Source: Bacteroidales bacterium UBA3663
GTDB lineage: Bacteria; Bacteroidota; Bacteroidia; Bacteroidales; UBA3663
Reading direction: 5' to 3'
DNA length: 6,963 nt
Assembly (NCBI GenBank): GCA_002373755.1
Contig: DFJU01000122.1
Coordinates: 1-6,963 of the forward strand
In this document: piece by piece, positions 1-6,686 of the stretch
Position numbering within the stretch: position 1 is the stretch's first letter
Layout: the number at the start of each line of letters is the position of its first letter
Translations under genes and position numbers: made by a program
The notes under the pieces: generated by a model
Told to the model about the DNA's origin: nothing
Databases searched by the model: none
What the model saw: only the letters and a program-made list of their open reading frames with translations

Positions 1-25
1 GGATGTTGTCCGCTGCCTTGTTCAT
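1..25 (-). CDS. possible N-terminal fragment of a gene running off the left edge
   Basis: On the minus strand an ATG at 25-23 opens a frame reading M-N-K-A-A-D-N-I before the window ends. It follows the glycosyltransferase gene in the same direction, after a gap of 106 bp. The upstream gap is A/T-rich, as in front of other starts here, but I found no TAnnTTTG promoter in it. Eight codons are too few to assign a family. The call rests only on orientation, spacing and a plausible start, so it may be chance. Confidence 0.3.
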
Positions 26-131
26 CAATGCAATTGAATTCATGATGTGTTATTTGAAAATGGTTAAAAAAATTTATGTGTTTATCGGAAAAAAGTTTTC
101 TCAAATAGGTTATGTCCAACGTAGCACGCGG

Positions 132-1640
132 CTACGGCGTCTTCACAATCACGTATGGACCTTTGCGGCCAACGATGACGCCCTGCTCCTCGATCGGGAC
201 CTGCAACCGCGTCAGGCGCAGTTTGAGGTCTTCATACTCCTCCTCTTCGGCCAAAAGCAATGCATTCTTGATGCGATGCTGCACGAAGTCCGAGACGGTT
301 GCCTCCTTCGGGTCGCGATGCAGATAGACGTCCATGTTGCTCATGCTTTGCAGATGATAGGTATAGACATCGGTCGTGCCGAGTTCGCGGGCCACTCTGT
401 TGGCGCGCCAGCACAAATGTCCGTAGCAGCCCATCTCGGCATTGAATTTCGGCATCAGACATCCGCCGATGAATATGCCGATCAAGATGAAGCGGCACAC
501 CCACAGGATTCGCCACTGCCATTTTAGCGGCCACTGCCATTGTCCCATCTGCATCACGCCCACGTAGATGAGGAACGGGAACACCGGCAACAATCGCACA
601 TCGATCTTGCCCGGCACGCACGACAGCATTACCAGCGTGCTCAACACCGTCATGGCAAAGAAGTTCTGCAACGGTGTAGCGAGACTGAATCGTCGCAGCC
701 AACCTTTTTCGGGATATTTCCGCCAACGGTTCAGCATCGAACAAACGAGCATCACCATGCAGACTGGGCCCCAAGGCATCGAATCCCACCACACGGAACA
801 GAGGTAGTAGAACCACGGCCGATGATGGCGCGTAATCGTGTAGAGCAACGGCTGATAGACGCGGGCGTCGGAGAAATGCTCAAAGTAGTTCCATCCGCCC
901 TCGACCCACAGAGCGCCGAGCCAAATGGCGATGCCGCTGCACAGGATGAGCCATATGCGCCAGCCCCACACGCGGATTATGCTCTTGCCTCGTCCGCTGA
1001 CCAGCAGATAGAGAATCGTGGACAGGAAGACGATAATCGGACCCCACAGGCCTTTGGTCAGGAACGACAGCAGCAGGAAAGCGCCGAAACGAAACTGATA
1101 GCGCACCGTGCCGCGTTCGCGTGGCTTTACGCCCGACTCTTCATTGGCTCCGAGCGGCTCATAGAGAATCTGCCAGAAGTTGTACAAGGCCAAAACGACC
1201 CACAACGTGTTGAGCATGTCCATGCGCAGATAGAAGCTCATGAATATCATCATGCCGCTCGTGAAGAGCATCCACTGCGCGAGGTCGCGGCTCTGGCTAC
1301 CGTCGGACAACCGCAAACCACCCATTTCGTAGCGCCACACCCAGCGGTGCATCACCTGCACAATCATCAGGGCCGGAATGAGCGAGAAGAGTCCGAGCTG
1401 GATCATGTACCAATGGCGGAAGATTACCTTCGATGCCATGAGCAGCCAGAAGTAGAGCGGCGGGAATTCCGTGTACGGCTCACCTTGCAGCGTGAACGCC
1501 ACCCAATGGTGCTCCCTCAGGGCTTCGACGGCCACGGCGATGTATCGCAGTTCGTTGTTGGGCGTAAAGTCGCGTAGCAACAACACTGGAATCAGCGCCA
1601 GGATGAAGGGGTAATATTGGTCCCAGAATCTCTTCAACAT
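132..1640 (-). CDS. GT39/ArnT-like polytopic membrane glycosyltransferase
   Basis: This 502-residue protein resembles the GT-C fold ArnT/PMT_2 family, inner-membrane enzymes that move a sugar from a polyprenyl-phosphate donor to lipid A, another glycan or protein. Visible signs are a first hydrophobic helix (about 10-23) followed by a periplasmic-loop motif NNELRYIAVAVEAL (29-41 region; E30, R32, Y33), matching the family's D/E-x-R-Y element. The PPLYFWL motif (60-66) follows, then RMDML near 139-143, LTKGLWGP near 194-201, and K345 with RLLPVFPFL near 349-357. Many hydrophobic segments precede a soluble tail of roughly 90 residues (about 410-502). The residue before PPL is F59, with E58 ahead of it, where many ArnT homologues carry K. 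The ATG lies 6 bp after the gldE stop, so it is probably translated from the same message. Acceptor and sugar cannot be told from the sequence. Family confidence is high, specific role low. Confidence 0.85.
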   Translation of the reverse strand: MLKRFWDQYYPFILALIPVLLLRDFTPNNELRYIAVAVEALREHHWVAFTLQGEPYTEFPPLYFWLLMASKVIFRHWYMIQLGLFSLIPALMIVQVMHRWVWRYEMGGLRLSDGSQSRDLAQWMLFTSGMMIFMSFYLRMDMLNTLWVVLALYNFWQILYEPLGANEESGVKPRERGTVRYQFRFGAFLLLSFLTKGLWGPIIVFLSTILYLLVSGRGKSIIRVWGWRIWLILCSGIAIWLGALWVEGGWNYFEHFSDARVYQPLLYTITRHHRPWFYYLCSVWWDSMPWGPVCMVMLVCSMLNRWRKYPEKGWLRRFSLATPLQNFFAMTVLSTLVMLSCVPGKIDVRLLPVFPFLIYVGVMQMGQWQWPLKWQWRILWVCRFILIGIFIGGCLMPKFNAEMGCYGHLCWRANRVARELGTTDVYTYHLQSMSNMDVYLHRDPKEATVSDFVQHRIKNALLLAEEEEYEDLKLRLTRLQVPIEEQGVIVGRKGPYVIVKTP

Positions 1641-1646
1641 AATCAG

Positions 1647-2936
1647 TTATTTCTTCACACGCACTCTTTCTATGCGGCGTCGGTCCATAGCAATCACGGT
1701 GAATGTGAGTCCCTTGTAGCGGATACTCTCGTTCACGCGCGGAAAGTTCTGTTTGATTTCGAGCAGCAGGCCGCCCACGCTCTCGCAATTGTCGGCCTTG
1801 TCGCCAAGCAGGTCGGCGTCGATGTCGATGACTCGGCAGAAGTCGTTGAGCGACGTGCGCGCCTCGAAAATCCATTCGTCTTGTCCGATGCGCTGCCAGG
1901 TCTGCTCGTCCTCGTCATATTCGTCGTGGATTTCGCCCACAATCTCTTCAAGCACATCCTCCATCGTGATGAGCCCGGAAGTTCCGCTGAATTCATCGAC
2001 CACAATGGCCATGTGCATACGACGGCTGCGGAAATCGTCGAGCAAATCGTCGATCATCTTGTTTTCGGGCACGAAATATGCCGGACGGATGAGGTCTGAC
2101 CATCGGAAACTGTCATTCTGGTTCAGATAAGGCAACAGGTCCTTGATGTAGAGTATGCCCCGAATGTGGTCTTCCGTGCCTTCATAGACAGGTATGCGGC
2201 TGTAGCGTTGGTCAACCACCAGACGTAGCACCTCGCTGAACGGCCTTCCGATTTCGATGGTTGTCATCTCGCTGCGGCTTGTCATGGCATCCTTCACCGT
2301 CTTGCCGGCAAATTCGATGATGCCCTCCAGCATCTTCTTCTCGTCATTATTGCGTGCCACCTGAGGTGCCAATTTCAGCGCATCGCTGAGGTCCTCGACG
2401 GTAACTTCGTCGGCAATGTGTTCGGCCAAGCGGCGGTTGATGATTCCAGTGCTGCCGACGAGCAACGAGATGAACGGACGGAACAAAGTGACCATCGTCT
2501 GCATCAGCCGCGCCGTCATTCGGGCGAACCACAAAGCCTGATGCGTTGCATAGACCTTCGGCAAGACCTCGCCGAAAAGCAGCAGCAGGAAGGTCAGGAT
2601 GACGCTTTCGAGCAAGAAGACCATCAGTCCGCTGGTGTGGCTGTGGTCGATGGCGCCGTTCATGAACAACGTGAACAGCATGATGATTGCCACGTTGACC
2701 AAGTTGTTGCCAATCAGGATTGCCGCCATCAGCCGCTCGCTCTTGTCGAGCAGACGTTCGACGATGCCGTCCACGGCGCGCTCTTCACTGTCAAGCCGGT
2801 CTTTTTCGCGCGGCGACAGCGAGAAGAAAGCCACCTCACTGCCCGAAATTGTAGCCGAGGCCAACAGCAGCAACAAGGCTACGGCCAACGCCACCCACGC
2901 CGTCATTCCCGGCATTATGAACGATATTTCAAACAT
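1647..2936 (-). CDS. gldE: GldE-like CNNM/CBS-pair/CorC_HlyC membrane protein
   Basis: The 429-residue protein has the hemolysin-C/CorC layout. An N-terminal CNNM (DUF21) membrane domain covers about residues 12-165, with hydrophobic stretches near 12-30, 68-92, 103-125 and 145-162. It includes the SGSEVAFFSLS motif (31-41) and FGEVLPKVYA (121-130). A CBS pair spans about 214-335 (DAMTSRSEM, YSRIPVYEG, HMAIVVDEFSG, GLITMEDVLEEIVGEI). A C-terminal CorC_HlyC transporter-associated domain covers about 350-427. Length and the SGSEVAFFSL signature fit GldE, the Bacteroidetes branch of the family. GldE was named from gliding mutants of Flavobacterium but is also found in non-gliding Bacteroidales, so motility is not implied. 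Related CNNM/CorC proteins take part in Mg2+ or Co2+ export or tolerance; the activity here is unknown. It lies 36 bp behind the diadenylate cyclase gene and 6 bp before the glycosyltransferase. A generic CorC-type exporter is the alternative name. Confidence 0.85.
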   Translation of the reverse strand: MFEISFIMPGMTAWVALAVALLLLLASATISGSEVAFFSLSPREKDRLDSEERAVDGIVERLLDKSERLMAAILIGNNLVNVAIIMLFTLFMNGAIDHSHTSGLMVFLLESVILTFLLLLFGEVLPKVYATHQALWFARMTARLMQTMVTLFRPFISLLVGSTGIINRRLAEHIADEVTVEDLSDALKLAPQVARNNDEKKMLEGIIEFAGKTVKDAMTSRSEMTTIEIGRPFSEVLRLVVDQRYSRIPVYEGTEDHIRGILYIKDLLPYLNQNDSFRWSDLIRPAYFVPENKMIDDLLDDFRSRRMHMAIVVDEFSGTSGLITMEDVLEEIVGEIHDEYDEDEQTWQRIGQDEWIFEARTSLNDFCRVIDIDADLLGDKADNCESVGGLLLEIKQNFPRVNESIRYKGLTFTVIAMDRRRIERVRVKK

Positions 2937-2972
2937 GCTTAGTCTCTTCGTTTTCTTGTCCGATGCACCTCA

Positions 2973-3758
2973 CTACGCGGATTTTTGCGTCACCGATGCG
3001 ATTTGGCGGTCAATCATCTTCTGCAACGTGTGCGGGTCAAGGCTGCGGTATATCTTGCCCTGCTCGGCCAACGAGATTCCGCCCGTCTCCTCGCTCACCA
3101 CCACTACCAGCGCGTCGCACATCTCCGTCAAGCCGATGGCCGACCGATGTCGCAGACCCAGCTCCTGCGGGATGTTCATGTTGTGCGACACCGGCAGGAT
3201 ACATGCCGCCGACTGCACCCGGCCGCCACGCACCACGACAGCGCCGTCGTGCAACGGAGTGTTCTTGTAGAAAATCTGCTCCAAAAGTCGCGTAGTGAGC
3301 CGCGCATCTATCTGTTCACCCGTCTCGGCATATTGCTGAAGGCTGTCTTCACGTTCGATGCAGATCAAGGCACCGACCTTCTGCGCGCTCATGTTGCGGC
3401 AGGCCAGCACCAGCGCATCGACCCACACCTGCCTCGCATCGGCCGCCGAACCTTCGCCGAACATCGCCATGAGCGAAGTCCAGCCTCGGCGCGAACCGAC
3501 ACGCATCAACGTCCGTCGTATGTCGTTCTGAAAAAGGACGACCAATGCAATCAGACCCACACTGATCAGACTGTCAAAGATCGAACCCAGCAACTTCATC
3601 CGCAACACCTGACTCACCACGAGCCACGTGACGAAAACCGCCAAGATGCCCTGAAACAGGACCAAAGTGCCGTTCTTCCTGCTGCTTCGGTACAGCCAAT
3701 TCATTCCGGCCGCAACGACCAGAATATCGACGATATCCTTGATTCCGAAGTCCCACAT
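2973..3758 (-). CDS. dacA: CdaA-type diadenylate cyclase (c-di-AMP synthase)
   Basis: The enzyme condenses two ATP into cyclic di-AMP at the inner face of the membrane. The 261-residue protein has three N-terminal hydrophobic helices (about 8-22, 32-50 and 60-77), then a DisA_N/DAC domain (about 80-235). The catalytic motifs are intact: D171-G172-A173 within LHDGAVVV, and R203-H204-R205 within GLRHRSAIG. The length is typical of CdaA. I chose the ATG at 3758 because MWDFGIKDIVDIL matches the usual CdaA N-terminus. An in-frame ATG at 3833 would add 25 residues that look like translated leader (MPPPMLGAWFEK...) and would run through an inverted repeat. The gene is first in the cluster with gldE and the glycosyltransferase. 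A consensus promoter and a structured leader precede it. Bacteroidota c-di-AMP is linked to envelope and osmotic physiology in general; the link to the two membrane-protein neighbours is inference. Confidence 0.93.
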   Translation of the reverse strand: MWDFGIKDIVDILVVAAGMNWLYRSSRKNGTLVLFQGILAVFVTWLVVSQVLRMKLLGSIFDSLISVGLIALVVLFQNDIRRTLMRVGSRRGWTSLMAMFGEGSAADARQVWVDALVLACRNMSAQKVGALICIEREDSLQQYAETGEQIDARLTTRLLEQIFYKNTPLHDGAVVVRGGRVQSAACILPVSHNMNIPQELGLRHRSAIGLTEMCDALVVVVSEETGGISLAEQGKIYRSLDPHTLQKMIDRQIASVTQKSA

Positions 3759-3779
3759 AGGCAATCTTGCGAAACAGAA

Positions 3780-3859
3780 TTTCGCGGGAAAAGAATGTTT
3801 TTCAAACCATGCGCCGAGCATTGGCGGAGGCACCCATCTTTAGTCAAAATCCCGCGAAA
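3780..3859 (-). promoter_or_regulatory. inverted repeat in the dacA leader (candidate structured 5' UTR)
   Basis: Read on the minus strand, TTTCGCGGGA at 3859-3850 and TCCCGCGAAA at 3789-3780 are perfect 10-bp complements enclosing 60 nt. Inside the loop a smaller hairpin can form at 3824-3807 (CC, bulged A, ATGC / GCATGG, loop TCGGC). The 3' arm ends 21 nt before the chosen dacA ATG, and the whole element lies between the predicted promoter and the start codon. It could be an RNA fold controlling dacA translation, or a bipartite protein-binding site. It matches no riboswitch class that I can recognise. Confidence 0.45.
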
Positions 3860-3884
3860 AACGAACTGTTTAAAAATTTGTGCG

Positions 3885-3916
3885 CAAATATATATATTTC
3901 AAATGTACGATGCAAA
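3885..3916 (-). promoter_or_regulatory. Bacteroidetes-type promoter for dacA-gldE-glycosyltransferase
   Basis: On the minus strand TTTG (3916-3913) is followed after 20 bp by TATATTTG (3892-3885). This is a full match to the Bacteroidetes -33 TTTG / -7 TAnnTTTG pattern with normal spacing. Transcription would start near 3878-3882, leaving a leader of about 120 nt before dacA. It lies between the fabD terminator candidate and dacA, which fits separate transcription of the two units. Confidence 0.65.
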
Positions 3917-4008
3917 TTTTTTCGTTTTTCTATCAGTGCGCGATGCACTTTTCGCCTGCAATTGCCAATTCTACCGACTACAGGGAGCAAGCCCGAACGG
4001 CGTCGGGC

Positions 4009-4054
4009 AAAAAGCAATCCCCCGAAAGCCGGGCAATTCGGCTCGCGAGGGATT
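4009..4054 (-). terminator. intrinsic terminator candidate downstream of fabD
   Basis: On the minus strand AATCCC (4054-4049) pairs with GGGATT (4021-4016), and AGCCG (4043-4039) pairs with CGGCT (4031-4027), with a symmetric 5-nt internal loop between and a 7-nt apical loop. GC and then TTTTT (4013-4009) follow. The hairpin begins about 30 nt after the fabD stop codon. A second small hairpin, GCCCGA/TCGGGC at 3991-4008, lies just beyond and has no T tract. Pairing is imperfect but position and polarity fit. Confidence 0.5.
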
Positions 4055-4083
4055 TGTTTCGTTCGTGCAAAAAACGGGTTGAA

Positions 4084-4956
4084 TCAAGCCAAAGGCTGCA
4101 CGGTGACCTCCTTGCTGATCTTTGAAATCAAGCCCTGAAGCACAGTGCCAGGACCGCACTCGATGAAGTTCGTTGCGCCGGCTGCAATCATGTTCTGGAC
4201 CGACTTTGTCCAACGCACCGGCGAAGTGAGCTGAGCCACCAGATTGGCCTTGATTTCGGCCGGATTGGTGTGTGCCTGAGCATCGACATTCTGATAAATC
4301 GGGCACTTCGGCGCGCTGAACGATGTTGCCTCGATGGCCTTGGCCAATTCAGCACGGGCTGGTTCCATCAATGGAGAGTGGAAGGCACCGCCCACCTTAA
4401 GCAGCATGGCACGCTTTGCGCCGGCTTCGAGCATCTTGGCATTGGCAGCCTCAACAGCCTCCAACGCACCCGAGATGATGATCTGACCAGGGCAATTATA
4501 GTTGGCCGCAACGACAGTGCCGGGTGTGGCAGCGCAGATTTCCTCGACCTGCTCGTCGCTCAACTTGATGACGGCCGACATCGTGCCGGGATTCTGCTCA
4601 CAAGCCTTCTGCATGGCCATTGCGCGCTGCGAGACAAGCTTCAAGCCGTCTTCAAACGACAGGGCGCCGCTCAGCACCAAGGCAGAGAATTCGCCCAAGC
4701 TGTGACCTGCAACCATGTCGGGCTTGACATCGGCCACAATAGCCGGAATCACCGAGCAGAGGAATACGGCAGGCTGTGTCACCTTCGTCTGGCGGAGGTC
4801 GTCTTCCGTACCGGCAAACATCATGTCTGTAATGCGGAATCCGAGAATCTCGTTAGCCTTTTCAAACAACTCTTTGGCCTGCGCATTGCTGTCATACAGC
4901 TCCTTGCCCATGCCTACAAATTGGGAACCTTGTCCCGGGAAAACGTATGCGTTCAT
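4084..4956 (-). CDS. fabD: malonyl-CoA:ACP transacylase (FabD)
   Basis: FabD moves malonyl from CoA to acyl carrier protein in the cytoplasm, supplying the extender unit for type II fatty acid synthesis. The 290-residue protein is of usual length and complete. It shows the N-terminal FPGQGSQ motif (6-12), the nucleophile elbow GHSLGE with catalytic S86, R111 in SQRAMAMQ for malonyl-carboxylate binding, the catalytic histidine H193 in GAFHSPLM, a YQNVDA motif (221-226) and GPG (268-270). I chose the ATG at 4956. An in-frame TTG two codons upstream (4962) is possible but unlikely. The gene appears monocistronic: it has its own -7 box and leader of about 75-80 nt, a terminator candidate behind it, and divergent galM in front. 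Other fatty acid genes are not in the window. Confidence 0.96.
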   Translation of the reverse strand: MNAYVFPGQGSQFVGMGKELYDSNAQAKELFEKANEILGFRITDMMFAGTEDDLRQTKVTQPAVFLCSVIPAIVADVKPDMVAGHSLGEFSALVLSGALSFEDGLKLVSQRAMAMQKACEQNPGTMSAVIKLSDEQVEEICAATPGTVVAANYNCPGQIIISGALEAVEAANAKMLEAGAKRAMLLKVGGAFHSPLMEPARAELAKAIEATSFSAPKCPIYQNVDAQAHTNPAEIKANLVAQLTSPVRWTKSVQNMIAAGATNFIECGPGTVLQGLISKISKEVTVQPLA

Positions 4957-5038
4957 AATCAAAAATTAAGGTTTTTGCCCCGCTCCATCGGACGCCGAAA
5001 ACGACTTCCGCGAATGGCTCAGCGAGGAGAATTGGCCG

Positions 5039-5046
5039 CAAAGATA
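5039..5046 (-). promoter_or_regulatory. fabD promoter -7 element
   Basis: On the minus strand TATCTTTG (5046-5039) matches TAnnTTTG and is followed by CGGCC. No TTTG is present 19-21 bp upstream, so the -33 half is missing or degenerate. A start near 5033 would give a leader of about 75-80 nt before the fabD ATG at 4956. A short perfect hairpin (CCGTT/AACGG, 5068-5082) lies just upstream of the element. Confidence 0.5.
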
Positions 5047-5190
5047 GCAAGTTTCGGCCAATGCACGCCGTTTGTCCAACGGAAAAACAGATTTGAGCCG
5101 CAACGTCCCGTTTTTTGAAAAGAAAAGTATAAGTTCGCTTTGCAAAAAGTTACAGATTGCCGCACGGCGCACAAAAAATGCTCTACAGAC

Positions 5191-5222
5191 GTTGCAAGCG
5201 ATAAAAATATTGCATACCTTTG
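5191..5222 (+). promoter_or_regulatory. galM promoter
   Basis: TACCTTTG at 5215-5222 is a full match to the Bacteroidetes -7 consensus TAnnTTTG. GTTG at 5191-5194, 20 bp upstream, is a 3-of-4 match to the -33 TTTG. Transcription would begin near 5226-5229, giving a leader of about 40 nt. Between this element and the fabD -7 box (5047-5190) I see no gene. That stretch could hold regulator sites, but I recognise none. Confidence 0.6.
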
Positions 5223-5265
5223 CGCGAAATGCACGGGAAATCGGTGCATAAAACGTCCCAAAATC

Positions 5266-6363
5266 ATGACAAAATCAGGACTTGACCCAAAGAAATTTGA
5301 AGCAGCGATCGACGGTAAGGCGACCGCACTTTTCGTGTTGACCAACGCCAACGGCATGGAGGTCTGCATCTGCAACTATGGCGGCACAATCGTGTCGGTC
5401 ATGGCTCCAGATCGCAACGGCCGATTCGCCAACGTCGTTCTGGGCTTCGACAACATCGAGACACTGGCCAACTCGCCGGAACCGACCTTCGGCTCGACCA
5501 TCGGACGCTACGGCAACCGCATCGCAAAAGGTCAGTTCACATTGGACGGAACCACCTATCAGGTGCCGCTCAGCCAAGCGCCGAACTGCCTGCACGGCGG
5601 CATGAAGGGATTTCATTTCAAGGTTTGGGACGTCGTCGAGAGCTCTTCAAGCAGCATTACACTCCGCTACGTGAGTGCCGACGGCGAGGAGGGCTTCCCC
5701 GGCACGCTGACCAGCACCGTGAAGTTCACGTTGACCGACAACAATGCAATCCGCATCGACTACAGCGCCACAACCGACAAATTGACGCTCTGTAACCTGA
5801 CCAACCACAGTTATTTCAATCTGGCTGGTTTGACCGACGGAAAGCCCGCGCCAGTCATCACCGACCACGTGCTCACAATGCATTGCGATGCCTACATTCC
5901 GGTCGATGCGACCTGCATCCCATTGGGCCGTCGCGACAAGGTTGAAGGCACTCCGTTCGACTTCCGCACACCGCACGTCATTGGCGAACGCATCGACGCC
6001 GACCACGAGCAAATCCGCAACGGAGCCGGCTACGACCACTGTTTTGCAGTGAACCGTGGCGACAGCAGCCTGCCACATTGGGCCGACGTCGAAGACTGCG
6101 TTCTGGCATCGGAGGCCGAATGTCCGTCCACAGGTCGCGTAATGCGCACCTACACCACAGAGCCTGGCATTCAGCTCTACACGGCCAACTGGCTTTCAGG
6201 ATTCGCCGGCATCAACGGCACGACTTTCCCTCGTCGTTCGGGCTTCTGCCTCGAGGCTCAGCATCATCCAGACTCACCGAACCAGCCCACATTCGAGCAG
6301 GCGACTTTGGCACCAGGCGAAACATACAGGCAGGTAACCGTCTATGAATTCGGCGTCAAATGA
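5266..6363 (+). CDS. galM: aldose 1-epimerase (galactose mutarotase)
   Basis: The enzyme interconverts beta- and alpha-D-galactose (and glucose) and feeds galactokinase with the alpha anomer. The 365-residue protein has all the expected marks: GSTIGRYGNRI (76-86), NCLHGG with H110, LTNHSYFNL with the catalytic acid H181, GYDHCF with D257, and CLEAQHHPDSPN with the catalytic base E330. The length is normal. I chose the ATG at 5266 because it lies about 40 nt after a good promoter and starts at the expected fold boundary. An upstream in-frame TTG at 5140 would begin before the promoter and gives cysteine-rich, non-family sequence. There is no clear signal peptide, so a cytoplasmic location is expected. 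It heads a plus-strand unit that continues to the small gene and galK. Confidence 0.95.
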   Translation: MTKSGLDPKKFEAAIDGKATALFVLTNANGMEVCICNYGGTIVSVMAPDRNGRFANVVLGFDNIETLANSPEPTFGSTIGRYGNRIAKGQFTLDGTTYQVPLSQAPNCLHGGMKGFHFKVWDVVESSSSSITLRYVSADGEEGFPGTLTSTVKFTLTDNNAIRIDYSATTDKLTLCNLTNHSYFNLAGLTDGKPAPVITDHVLTMHCDAYIPVDATCIPLGRRDKVEGTPFDFRTPHVIGERIDADHEQIRNGAGYDHCFAVNRGDSSLPHWADVEDCVLASEAECPSTGRVMRTYTTEPGIQLYTANWLSGFAGINGTTFPRRSGFCLEAQHHPDSPNQPTFEQATLAPGETYRQVTVYEFGVK

Positions 6364-6429
6364 GCACGACGAAACATCGCAGAACAAAAAAGAACATCTA
6401 TTTATTAACATACTTAATTATTAACAACA

Positions 6430-6546
6430 ATGGCAAAGTCAGAGAAGAAGCGCAGAAAGGTCTTCGGATTCCACACTGCATTCAACAAGGCCAGCAAAGT
6501 GCAGCAGGCCAACGCCGCTGCAATGGCTGAGTACTTGAAAAAGTAA
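6430..6546 (+). CDS. unrecognised 38-residue basic mini-protein
   Basis: An ATG at 6430 opens a 38-codon frame ending at TAA (6544-6546). The protein starts with a strongly basic run (MAKSEKKRRKVFGF), continues with an alanine/glutamine-rich stretch likely to form an amphipathic helix (residues about 16-36), and ends in KK. I count ten Lys/Arg against two Glu, so the net charge is about +8. The sequence before it is A/T-rich and SD-less (TTAATTATTAACAACA), like strongly translated Bacteroidetes starts, and codon choice resembles the neighbouring genes. It lies 66 bp after galM and is followed by a long hairpin with T8. I do not recognise the family. Charge suggests nucleic acid or ribosome contact, which is inference. 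It could instead be a leader peptide coupled to the downstream hairpin. Confidence 0.65.
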   Translation: MAKSEKKRRKVFGFHTAFNKASKVQQANAAAMAEYLKK

Positions 6547-6568
6547 CTCGAAAGTGCACTCCGCACAC

Positions 6569-6635
6569 GTCATTATGAGTCGGTCGGCAATTCTAAAGCT
6601 CGGATTGTACGGCCACTCACAATGACATTTTTTTT
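6569..6635 (+). terminator. long hairpin with T8 tail between the mini-gene and galK
   Basis: GTCATTATGAGT (6569-6580) pairs with ACTCACAATGAC (6615-6626) with one A/C mismatch. The stem continues inward through GGTCG/CGGCC-type pairs (6582-6586 with 6610-6614) and GCAATTC/GGATTGT (6587-6593 with 6602-6608), with two single-base bulges and an 8-nt loop. About 23 pairs in all are followed by A and TTTTTTTT (6628-6635). This is a strong intrinsic-terminator geometry on the plus strand, 22 nt after the mini-gene stop and 51 nt before galK. I saw no TAnnTTTG box between it and galK, so it may act as a partial terminator or attenuator. Confidence 0.7.
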
Positions 6636-6686
6636 ATAAAATCCATACAGACAACTACATAACATCAATAAAAACAATTACGTACC

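Noticed and set aside
69..105. possible promoter (TAAATTTT with an upstream TTTG) for the left-edge minus-strand frame
   Set aside because: The -7 box lacks the final G and the spacing of 25 bp is too long.
120..136. CGTAGC/GCTACG hairpin at the glycosyltransferase stop codon as a terminator
   Set aside because: The stem is only 6 bp, overlaps the stop codon, and has no T tract directly after it on the minus strand.
540..1577. 345-codon plus-strand open frame antisense to the glycosyltransferase gene
   Set aside because: Its product is rich in His, Arg and Gln without a recognisable domain. It is a mirror of codon bias in the opposite-strand gene, which has clear family motifs.
3759..3833. 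25-residue N-terminal extension of the diadenylate cyclase
   Set aside because: The extra residues do not resemble CdaA N-termini and the segment carries an arm of an inverted repeat. The ATG at 3758 fits the family.
2985..4082. 365-codon plus-strand open frame antisense to dacA and its leader
   Set aside because: Composition is typical of antisense shadow, it has no domain, and it runs through the dacA promoter and fabD terminator candidates. The minus-strand DGA and RHR motifs settle the coding strand.
3880..4125. plus-strand small open frames in the dacA-fabD gap
   Set aside because: They overlap the dacA promoter, the fabD terminator and the fabD 3' end, and their products look like random translation of non-coding DNA.
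5140..5265. 42-residue upstream extension of GalM from a TTG codon
   Set aside because: It would begin upstream of the predicted promoter and its translation is not GalM-like.
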